Shown here one piece after another: positions 42,283-51,130 of a stretch of DNA of 64,000 nt (position 1 is the first letter of the stretch; the number at the start of each line of letters is the position of its first letter). Position numbers and translations under genes: made by a program. Below the pieces are notes generated by a model. That model saw nothing but the letters and a program-made list of their open reading frames with translations, was not told the origin of the DNA and searched no databases. This DNA is from Panorpa germanica (taxonomy: Eukaryota > Arthropoda > Insecta > Mecoptera > Panorpidae): the NCBI GenBank assembly GCA_963678705.1, contig OY783208.1, positions 19,618,207 through 19,682,206 on the forward strand. The letters are read 5' to 3'.

Positions 42283-43798
42283 ATGGAAGGAGACATCTTA
42301 ACCGTTTCCGAAGCTAAAAAAATAGATAAAATGCGAGATAAATTAATTAAAACATATAAAAAAGGATCTATACAAATCTCTGAGAAAAAAAAGAAAACGC
42401 TGGAGAATTTTAAATATCCTTCGGAGCTCAGATCAGGAAAATCAGATAAATTATTAGAAGCTGAAAAAGCAGATGAGATTAGAAATAAATTATATGAGAA
42501 ATATAAAAAAATTGAATTACAAAATTTAAAATATAAGACCACTAAAGAAAAAGAATATGCTCCATTATTATCAGCGTTAGGAAAAATAGATGAAGATATT
42601 ATTAAAAGTTCTGAAGGAGAAACTAAACAATTACAACCATATTTTACTATATCAGAACCTGTTACACCGAGTAAAAAAGAATTAACAGAACCTGTTACTC
42701 CAAGAAAGTTTGATTTTTCAAAAATAAAAATATATGGAACAAACGCATCAACATATTTGCAACTTAGTATGGATAAAGATTACAAGTTTTATAAAATATA
42801 TGGACCAAAATAAGTTAATAACGAATTAAAAATAGGTAATAGTAAAATGGAACTTGATAAAGATGATGGAATTACTATTGATGGTTAAAAAAACCTATAA
42901 TGGAACTGTTGGATTATGGTATTTATTAACTTATGGTGGTAAACCTGATCCACAATTATTTACAAAAGATGACTATATAGACTACAGAGATATTATAATA
43001 AATTCTAAGGCTTTAAACAACAAAATTAATAAACCTCTTTCATCACCAACAATTAAATGGACTACAATGATAAAATATATACATGATTATATTAAAACAG
43101 GTATGAAACAAGATTTAAATTATGATACTCTTTCAGAGCGCTCCGAAGGAGATAGTAATTTTAAAGAAGAGAAAGAAGGCTCAGGGTTAGTGGGACCTTG
43201 GAGAGAATCTCCTTCGGAGCGCTTTCAATGGAAAGAATACAATGATAATAAAATAGAAGTTCAATATATTTCAAATTTGAATCAATTAATAAAACGTTTA
43301 CAATTTATTAACGCAGAAGAAAACGCAGGTAATAATAATTTTCATAATGAAAAATTAGGAGTGTTAAAATTTTTTAATAATGAAATTGAAAAAATATTAG
43401 ATACTCCAAAAGGATGTGAATATTTAATAAAAATTGCAACATCATTACCAAAGAAAATTATAAGAGGATCAGGTATACTAAATACAATTATAAATACCCT
43501 ACCATTAAAAATGCATCTTCCTGGTTATAATTATTGTGGTCCCGGTACTAAATTACACGATAGATTAGCAAGAGGTGATAAAGGAATTAATGGTTTAGAC
43601 GAAGCTTGTAAAGAACATGATATTGCTTATAGTGAAAACAAAGAATTAGAAAAGAGACATGAAGCTGATAAAGTTTTAGAACAGAAAGCTTGGAATAGGT
43701 TTAAGAGTTCTGATAGTAACGTTGGTGAGAAATCAAACGCGTGGCTTGTTACAACAGGAATGAAATTAAAACATAAAATCGGTTTTGGATTAGCATAA
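42283..43798 (+). pseudogene. PLA2-domain virion protein, broken in the middle
   Basis: The N-terminal half (42283-42813) is Lys/Glu-rich, probably coiled-coil, with two PVTP motifs; it ends in TAA after YKIYGPK. A frameshift near 42885, at an A run, leads to the second half (GTVGLWYLLT; then NAEENAGNNNFHNEKLGV). Its C-terminus carries a parvovirus VP1-type phospholipase A2 domain: the calcium loop YNYCGPGT and the catalytic His-Asp in ACKEHDIAY. In parvoviruses that activity helps leave the endosome; a similar entry role is inferred. A perfect 27-bp repeat (43124-43150) adds DTLSERSEG in frame and an inverted copy (43204-43229) adds ESPSERFQ. Fragments also lie at about 42417 and 42609. Confidence 0.88.
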
Positions 43799-43828
43799 AA
43801 AGGAGAGATACTTTATTTTAGTAATAAA

Positions 43829-44653
43829 TGGAAACATTCCAAACAAATTTAACAAAACATCAAACTAGTAATATTTAAAGCTTATAAGGATAAAAAAGAT
43901 ATTTTAATTCACTTAAAATATAATCAATTAATTAATGGTGGTGAAAATAAAATATTATTAACAAAAAGATTATCAAATAGAATTAAGAAGGCAATAAAAG
44001 AGAAAACAGGTTGTAGAATAAAAATCTCCTTTGGAGCTCTGAAAAAAAATCATAAGGGTGGATTTCTTCCATTATTATTTGCTGGATTAGCAGCTTTAGG
44101 ATCATTAATTGGTGGAGCATCTGCAATTACTAATTCAGTTATAAATAAATCAGCTAAAGATAAAGAACTTGAAGAACAAAAAAGACATGATTTAGCAATG
44201 GAGAAGACAGGACGAAGCCTTTCCATGGATAAAAAAGGAAGTGGTTTAAAAAAAAAAAGATACAGCCATTGTCAAACATAGATATTGAAAATTTAGTTAA
44301 AAAATTAAAAATTAAAAATTTTAGAGGTGTGTTTATGAAAGATGAATTACCAGATAAACCAAATAATATTGAATGTGATTGGAAGTCATTGGACTGCTTA
44401 TTATAAAAATAATAATAAAATATATTATTTTGATTCTTATGGAAATACTAAACCACCTAAAGAATTAATAAAATATTTCTCACAACCTTCGGAGATATTT
44501 TATAATGATACACGAATTCAACAATATAATGATCCACCAATTTGTGGACATCTCTGTTTATTTTACTTAAAGAACCTTCGGAGCTCTCCAAAGCATGATC
44601 TTTTTTATTCTAATAAATGGTCGAAGTTTTTGATAAATATAACAAATATTTAA
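43829..44653 (+). pseudogene. PRO: Adenain-like maturation protease with membrane-active N-terminal region, frameshifted
   Basis: The ATG at 43829 (TAATAAATG) opens 16 codons, then the frame shifts near 43875. The N-terminal region has a hydrophobic Gly/Ala segment (GGFLPLLFAGLAALGS), reminiscent of adenovirus protein VI, and a basic SGLKKKR end. A second shift occurs in an A run (44249-44259), and a third near 44380. The protease core has FRGVFMKDELP, catalytic His in GSHWTAYY, Asp in YYFDSYG and Cys in CGHLCLFYL, the His-Asp-Cys set of adenovirus protease (family C5). Repeat fragments lie at 44024-44042 and 44574-44593. Whether this was one gene or two is unclear; it cannot make active protease as it stands. 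Confidence 0.88.
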
Positions 44654-45830
44654 TTCGTAATGAATACAAGAAATTTTATCCAAAATTTGATAGACGAGAT
44701 ATAAATAAAGAAAATGCAGCAATATCTTTTAAACTTGATTATAATAATAACTGCATTCTAAATTTAAAAAATATTCATATTTATATTGAGGGAGAATATA
44801 AACAAACAGATGAAAAAAATTATGGTAATGAAACTGTAGTTAAATTAATAAATAATTTTGTAGCACATAAATTTAAAACCATTGAATATAAAAAACATAA
44901 TTACAAAATTGATCTAATTGAAAACGTTGGAGTTGCAAGTACAATGAAGGGAGTAATTACAAAAACAAAAACTGATACAAATAATTTAAATACTGGATTT
45001 ATTTCAAATTTTTTGAACATGGTGATATTTTTACAGCATTAGTACCTTTATCTGATTTAGGATTAGGAATATGTGATACTGATAATATAATTTGGGGTAG
45101 TGCTGATGAATTTATATTTACAATGAATCATGATAATGATGCAATTTATAGAGCGAATGATATTGCTGAGGGTAAAATTATAATTACTGATATTTATTTA
45201 TATACTCCATTGCTTGAATATGATACTATTGGTTGTGCAATGTTACTTGATGAATTAAAAACTCTAAGTGAAGAAGGAAATTATACTTTGAATTATTATA
45301 GATGGCAATGTATTAAAATATTGAATGAGAGTATGTCTGGAAAATCATTGAAACTTGATATTACTACAGATTATAGAAGCCACAAACAACCATTATTTGG
45401 AATATTCGCTTTCCAAGTAAATAAATCTAATAATCAATTAAAAGATATGAGTGAGTTTAATCATAAATATGTTAAAAATTATTATTTCACTATTAATGGA
45501 AATAGATATCCAGAAGAAAGTCAAAATTTAGATTTTGATAAAGATAAATATAATATTGCATATATGACATATCAGTCTTATAGAAAAATATTTTCTATAA
45601 CAGATAAAAATATGTTCTATGATATAAAAAGTTATAAAGAACTTGGACCTGTTTATTTAGTTGATTTAACTTGTCAACCAACAGATACAGAAATTTCAAA
45701 TAAAACAATATTTTTACATGTTGATCTTGATAAGAAAGTTGAAAATGATACATGTTGTTATATTATGTTGTTATCTCATATTAAAAATAAATTTGATATG
45801 GTTTTAAATAAATTTGAGGAGACTATTTAA
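44617..45830 (+). pseudogene. MCP: Major capsid protein (double jelly-roll), one frameshift
   Basis: About 400 codons. The first part (44617-45042) has a beta-rich start (NAAISFKLDYNNNCILNL, HIYIEGEYKQ); the second frame continues with PLSDLGLGICD and ends FEETI at 45830. Position, size and pattern match the predicted double jelly-roll major capsid protein of Polintons. The only lesion seen is one missing base at a six-T run (45009-45014); the flanking frames fit each other directly. The start overlaps the protease end by 37 bases and sits in TTCTAATAAATGG. Either the gene is newly broken or the T run is miscalled. Confidence 0.85.
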
Positions 45831-45890
45831 CAACAGCGCTCCTTAAAAAGGAGAAACTATTTAACAACAGCGCTCCTTATAAAGGAGAAA
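45823..45890 (+). repeat. Tandem 34-bp hairpin repeat between MCP and MMP
   Basis: Two 34-bp units differing by one base, each with AGCGCTCCTT and AAGGAG flanking a short A/T loop, so each can fold into a CTCCTT/AAGGAG hairpin. The AGCGCTCC core links them to the 27-bp family. They lie between the major capsid stop and the metalloproteinase start and could act in 3' end formation or as a spacer. Confidence 0.75.
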
Positions 45891-45905
45891 CTATTAAATA
45901 TATAA

Positions 45906-47441
45906 ATGATATATATTTTTTACTTTTTATTTCTTTTACCAATATTTTCAACAAACGAGGACTCTGATAAGAACATTGAAAAATATTTAAATCATTTTGG
46001 TTTCTCAACTACTAATAGTAGCGCTCCGGAGAGTACTAAAGACTCTGAAGGCTCTTTAATACTTTTTCAAGAATATTATAATTTACCTATTGATAAAGCA
46101 TTAAAGTTAATTAAAACACCAAGATGTGGAAATGAAGATAATCCTTTACAATATAGAATTCATACAACGAAATGGGATAGAAAAACTTTGTATTGGCATT
46201 TTGCTTTAGCTCAATCAATACACAAAGAAATTACTCAAAAAGCTTTTAATGTTTGGTCGATAGTAAGTGGTCTTACTTTTTATAATAATATTTATAAACC
46301 TGATATATTAATTTCGTCTGCAAGCGATATACATAAACATAAAAATAATGCTCGATGTACAAAAGGTCTTTGTAATTGGGATTTTGATGGCGAAGGAACA
46401 GTATTAGCACATGCAACGTATCCTAATACAAATAATAGTTGTTTAGAAATTCATTTAGATAGGTCTGAAGATTGGGATTTGTATCATAATGATACTCTTT
46501 CAGAACGCTCCGAAGGAGATACTGAGAAAACTAGTTTGTATTCTGTATTAATACATGAAATTGGACATACGTTAGGTATTGAACATTCTGCACATGAAGA
46601 AGCAATAATGTTTCCTTATTATAGAAGAAAGAATAATCTCAGTCAAGATGATATTTATGCAGTTCAGAGGTTATATGGTCCTCCAACAACTCCAATAATT
46701 CCAACTACTATTCCAACTAGTATTCCAACAACCATTCCAAATGTTCCGAAGGAGAATAATCCAATTAATAAACCTATTCTTTGTAATGTATTTAAAAATA
46801 TAGATACGTTTTTAATTGTGAATCATAATCTCTATATTTTCTATAACAAGTATGTGTGGAGAATAAAAATTGGTGATAAGATATATCAGGAACCGGAACT
46901 GATAACAGATTATTTAACATTTTTACCTAAAGATATAGAAAAAATTTCTTATATTTATCAGAGACCTTCAGGTGAAATATTATTAATAGTTAATGAATTA
47001 TTATACATAATGAGTTATCCTAGATTTGTAGTAAATAATAATTACAATGGAGTTCCTTTACAAAGGCTAGGTATTCCACAAAATAAAATGATTACAAGTA
47101 TTTTTAACTCATATACTGGTCAAACATATGTTTTTTATGATAACCTTTATATAGAACTAAATGAGTGTTCGTTATCTCCAAAACGTCATGGTCTCTTATC
47201 AGACTTATTTCCGGGGATACCATTGAACGTTTCTAATGTATTTAGATATATAAACGGACTATTATATTTTTTTCATAATAATAATTTTTATGAGTATAGT
47301 GAGTTTTCAAATTCATTAATTAGATCAGGTAAAAAAGACTTATCAATGTTTGATATACCCTGTCCAAATATGACAATTTTAGAACAGCTAAAAATTTTAT
47401 TAAAGAAACTCGTACTACAAAATAGTTTTGAACTTAATTAA
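45906..47441 (+). CDS. MMP: Secreted matrix metalloproteinase with hemopexin-like domain
   Basis: 511 residues, intact. A signal peptide (IYIFYFLFLLPIF) at residues 2-15; a short prodomain with cysteine switch PRCGNED at 72-78; the catalytic domain (about 85-258) with calcium and structural zinc residues (WDFDGEGTVLAHAT, EIHLD), zinc site HEIGHTLGIEH at 217-227 and Met-turn AIMFP around 235; a Pro/Thr hinge (259-285); and a four-bladed hemopexin-like domain (about 290-500) closed by the LCN and IPC cysteines. It would cut extracellular matrix. MMPs are known in some baculoviruses; I know of none described as a Polinton gene. It has no introns, shares the element's AT-rich codon use, and lies inside the TIRs between capsid and zinc genes. 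Repeat copies are in frame in the prodomain (46019-46058) and catalytic domain (46491-46517, DTLSERSEG at 196-204). Confidence 0.95.
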   Translation: MIYIFYFLFLLPIFSTNEDSDKNIEKYLNHFGFSTTNSSAPESTKDSEGSLILFQEYYNLPIDKALKLIKTPRCGNEDNPLQYRIHTTKWDRKTLYWHFALAQSIHKEITQKAFNVWSIVSGLTFYNNIYKPDILISSASDIHKHKNNARCTKGLCNWDFDGEGTVLAHATYPNTNNSCLEIHLDRSEDWDLYHNDTLSERSEGDTEKTSLYSVLIHEIGHTLGIEHSAHEEAIMFPYYRRKNNLSQDDIYAVQRLYGPPTTPIIPTTIPTSIPTTIPNVPKENNPINKPILCNVFKNIDTFLIVNHNLYIFYNKYVWRIKIGDKIYQEPELITDYLTFLPKDIEKISYIYQRPSGEILLIVNELLYIMSYPRFVVNNNYNGVPLQRLGIPQNKMITSIFNSYTGQTYVFYDNLYIELNECSLSPKRHGLLSDLFPGIPLNVSNVFRYINGLLYFFHNNNFYEYSEFSNSLIRSGKKDLSMFDIPCPNMTILEQLKILLKKLVLQNSFELN

Positions 47442-47945
47442 TATGTTGAGCATGCGTTCGAATCCCACATGTGACAAATCTTTTTTTTTATTTTTTTTTC
47501 AGAGTTCTACATATAATAATTAATAATAGATGGTGACACTAATTAACGAAATCTCATTTGTATGGGATGATTCACGTCTTAGCTCTCAATAATGTTGTAC
47601 ATTGTAATTATGGACTATATATACAAGTTTTAATTTTTCATATGTTGGGATAACTATGATATTATGGTTTTGAGTATGCGTTTTATAAGAGGTGCACATC
47701 TTATATTAGTGCAGATCAAAGTCAGTATCATAGGTAAAGACTGGTCGTATTAAATCTCAAAAGTATCTTGTTGTATTAAATTCAAAAAAATTCTATTCAA
47801 AATTAAAAACCGAATTAAAGACTCGACGTCTGTAAAAAGATGTAAATGTCGTGCTGGCTTAAACTCAATAAACAAATTCTAATAAATATGTGTGTTTGTA
47901 AGTTGTAATACTTGAAAATAATTGATAAAGCAACAAGTTAGTAAA
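47442..47945. other. Non-coding gap with RNA polymerase signals
   Basis: No protein gene. GTTCGAATCC (47456-47465) matches the polymerase III B box (the T-psi-C arm of tRNA), with a nine-T run 15 bases on (47481-47489), but no 5' tRNA half is seen. TATAAGA at 47684 and TCAGT at 47722 resemble a TATA/initiator pair at rather long spacing (40). AATAAA near 47868 and 47881 may serve the genes on either side. Confidence 0.4.
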
Positions 47946-48296
47946 TTAGAAACTTTTGCTCTTTTTTAATAAATTTTTAACACATTCATTACAGGTATAA
48001 GAATATCCCAATGCATCACTTTGATTTTTATGAAATTCTTCATATGGTTTTTTAATTTGACAAGAAGAACATTTTCTAGCTTTATTAAGTGTTAATCGAT
48101 GATAATTCGTTTTTAAATGTTTTTTATAAAAAAATTTTGAAATTATTTTGCCACATTCACAAGTAATAGTTTGTTTTTTATAATTTAAATCACAATTTTT
48201 ACAAATATTACTTAAATTATCTTTTTTACATTTATTTGAATAAAAATTATCCAAAGATAAGGTTTGTTTACATGTTGAGCATTTTTTATTTTCCAT
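47946..48296 (-). CDS. Cys-rich zinc-cluster protein transcribed from the right TIR
   Basis: 116 residues on the minus strand, starting MENKKCSTCKQTLSLDNFY at the inner edge of the right TIR. Three metal-binding modules: CSTCK...CKNC, CECGK...HLKTNYH (C2H2-like) and CSSCQIKK...CNEC. The repeated 'CxxCk...F...CxxC' pattern is like zinc modules of phage and viral endonuclease VII-type or HNH proteins, but catalytic residues are not clear. It is the only minus-strand gene and converges on the MMP gene. Function unknown. Confidence 0.75.
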   Translation of the reverse strand: MENKKCSTCKQTLSLDNFYSNKCKKDNLSNICKNCDLNYKKQTITCECGKIISKFFYKKHLKTNYHRLTLNKARKCSSCQIKKPYEEFHKNQSDALGYSYTCNECVKNLLKKSKSF

Positions 48297-48648
48297 TTAA
48301 TAGAAAAAAAATTAGTCAGTATTTTATGAACATAAAAAATGTTGAGGTGTCTTGAAGACCCCCCTTATTAATAAATCCTTAGAGGTCTAAATATGTATCA
48401 ATATTTTGATATATATTATCAATTATTGCAATTTATATCAAATTTGGATTTGTGTTAGAAATAGTGCAATTTTTTAAAAAATATTTGATATTTTGTTACA
48501 AATAATAATTTGATAAATTTTCAGATGTCAAATCTATCAAAACTGAGTTTGAGTTCAAAACCTCTCTATGATATACTAATTTGATAAATTTTCAGATGTC
48601 AAATCTATCAAAACTGAGTTTGAGTCAGGACTCTGGTATTATATACTA

Positions 48649-48650
<2 letters not shown>
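48292..48650 (-). repeat. Polinton right terminal inverted repeat
   Basis: Complement of the left TIR, the same 359-bp length, ending ATATACTACT at 48650. Its inner edge is the start codon of the minus-strand zinc protein, mirroring the polB start on the left. Confidence 0.93.

Positions 48651-48699
<49 letters not shown>
48651..48699. repeat. TA microsatellite at the Polinton right flank
   Basis: About 24 TA units directly after the right TIR. It includes the TATATA target copy and may have expanded after insertion. Confidence 0.9.
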
Positions 48700-48701
<2 letters not shown>

Positions 48702-49933
48702 AAAAATAATAAGTTTTTATTTTATTTAACAATGCCAATAATTAATTATTTAGCAGTAGGCTTATATATATTGGGTTAAATAAAATAAAAACTTATTATT
48801 CTTTGATTTCACTTGATTATTTGACTACCAACAGCTACAAAACATTATCACATCACTGACCTGCTCAACAAATAACTGACGTTAAAATGCATTTCTCGTC
48901 ATACAAATTTGATCGACCATTTCTATCGCTAAAACTACAATTTAAACATTTAATTGCTATATCTCCGTCAACATTTAGATATTTAATAAAATAAACACGC
49001 CAATACACATTTATTAACGTCAATTTCAATCAACAATTAAAAACTCGACCACTAAAAAATGAGGACGCAAGCCCATTTCTTAATTAATATCTTCACAGTC
49101 GATTAATTTAAATCATAATTTGCACAAATGTTACGAATTGTAACTGCCCAGCTTTCATCAAGTTTAAAAAATTATTTATAATAAAAACACAAAAAATTTT
49201 AGTAAAAATACATTAAACGCAAATGACGGCAAATATTGAATATAATTCTAAGAAATGATTCTTGGCTTAATGATTTAAAAAGTACAGTGTTAATAGGCTT
49301 ATGAAGTTCAATTTTATTGAGAGGTTTACACATTAATTAAAAAATACTTTGAAAATAGATTGTATTACAACAAAATAAAGTTGACATCAATCATCGTATA
49401 AATATTCAGGTTCATAAATCCCGCCCGTCCTCGAAACATAAACGCATTTATAATAAAGAAAACTGTAATATCTTAATTTTGACAGCCCATTGTAAGGTTT
49501 TACTCAGTTCATCTTATTCTATTCATATTTTATAAAAAGATTAATAGAAGGCTGTAGATTTTTGAGAAAAGTGGTAAATTAATATATAAATACCCTACTA
49601 TATTAAAATGAATTTTTATTTTACCTAATTAATTACATTATATTTTAGGGAGTGAGAAACAAAATATTAAAATGGTTATTGCCTTAAGGGTTTTAATCTT
49701 GCCTTTTATATAACCTTTATTTATTTAATTAATGTTTTACAAAGCATACATTTATTACATAAAAGCCTTTACGTTAATTTAGCTGACCTTCACTTATTTA
49801 TTTTTATTATGTCACATAGTTTTGTTTCATTTCTTAAACACCTCAGATTTATTTTATTAACACAGATTTCTTATTTTTTTGCTGCTAAAATTTGTTTTTG
49901 TTTTTAGCAAACTTCAAAATTGTTCTACATTTA
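48700..49933 (+). other. MITE remnant and 5' flank of zinc-finger gene D
   Basis: It repeats the arrangement left of gene A: an inverted arm (48700-48730), MITE segment to CAAGCCCAT at 49076, then the conserved upstream flank ending TTGTTTTTAG at 49907. It is nearly identical to 8459-9691, marking a segmental duplication that includes the MITE remnant. Confidence 0.7.
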
Positions 49934-51130
49934 ATGGAGAATTGCAAATTAGAACAAATAAAGCTAGAAGTTGATGTGGGATTAACTGAACAAATGAAAA
50001 CGGAAAATTTAAACGGAGATATCAAAATAGAAATAGAAGAAGGACGGGTCGTCAATGAAGCAGCGCTATGTGATGAAATAAAAACAGAATTTAAAAAAGA
50101 ACCAGAATATAACTCAGATGAAGCTGCACATCTACCCCGAGATGATTACTTCATTAAGCTTGAAGTTCCAGAGCAACAACTTCAATGTGAAATGAATACG
50201 AACCTGAAGCCTTATATCTGTGATGTATGTAACAAATTGTTGGACTCTAAGGCAGAAATCAAAAAACATTTGCGTGTACATTCAGAAAAGAAACTACATT
50301 CTTGTAATACATGTAGTAAAATATTTGCTAATTCGTCAAGTTTAAAACGACATAAAAACACACATTTAGGTGTAAAACCATTTTCTTGCGACGAATGTAG
50401 TAAAACGTTTAGTCGATCAACTCATTTAAAACAACATAAAAACACACATTTACTGGTAAATCCATTTTCTTGCGACAAATGTAGTAAATCGTTTAATAGT
50501 TCATCGCATTTAAAACAACATAAAAACACACATTTAGGTCTAAAACCAATTTCTTGTGACTAATGTAGTAAAACATTCAGTCGATCAACTCATTTAAAAC
50601 GACATAAAAACACACATTTAGGTCTAAAACCATTTTCTTGCGATGAATGTAGTAAAACGTTTAGTCAATCTATTCAATTAAAACAACATAAAAACACACA
50701 TTTACTGGTAAAACCATTTTCTTGTGACGAATGTAGTAAAACATTCAGTAGATCAACTCATTTAAAACGACATAAAAACACACATTTAGTTGTAAAACCA
50801 TTTTCTTGCGATGAATGTAGTAAAACGTTTAGTCAATCAATTCATTTAAAACAACATAAAAACACACATTTACTGGTAAAACCATTTTCTTGTGACGAAT
50901 GTAGTAAAACATTCAGTCGATCAACTCATTTAAAACAACATAAAAACACACATTTACTGGTAAATCCATTTTCTTGCGACAAATGTAGTAAATCGTTTAA
51001 TAGTTCATCGCATTTAAAACAACATAAAAACACACATATAGGTCTAAAACCATTTTCTTGTGGTTTATGTAATATATGTTTTTCAACTGCAAGTACTTTA
51101 AAGAGACATCAAAAACGTAATTTACATTAG
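49934..51130 (+). pseudogene. C2H2 zinc-finger protein, paralog D, one nonsense codon
   Basis: The ATG at 49934 gives MENCKLEQIKLEVDVGL, the acidic region with IKLE, IKIE and IKTE motifs, and then eleven C2H2 fingers to the TAG at 51128-51130. The frame is continuous except for TAA at 50561-50563, where GAATGT in sister fingers reads TAATGT (finger 5, ISCD-stop-CSKTF). Four intact fingers precede the stop. It has one more finger than A; fingers 6-10 arose by internal duplication (alternating SRSTHLK and SQSIxLK helices). If the stop is real, a 209-residue four-finger protein results. Confidence 0.86.

Larger units (their letters stand above)
33946..48650 (+). mobile_element. Maverick/Polinton DNA transposon, 14.7 kb, with metalloproteinase cargo
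   Basis: Bounded by 359-bp terminal inverted repeats (AGTAGTATAT...ATATACTACT) and by TATATA on both sides, the 6-bp duplication expected of Polintons, although the TA-rich flank makes it not unique. It encodes the full core set: protein-primed DNA polymerase B, integrase, packaging ATPase, adenain-like protease, major and minor capsid proteins. It also carries a PLA2-domain protein, a membrane protein, zinc proteins and a matrix metalloproteinase. AT content is very high and genes overlap or lie within tens of bases. Several core genes are frameshifted, so this copy is defective. A family of 27-bp near-palindromes occurs throughout it and was not seen outside. Confidence 0.96.

Noticed and set aside
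47441-47490. Complete tRNA gene
   Set aside because: Only a T-arm-like stretch and T run are present; no cloverleaf can be drawn.
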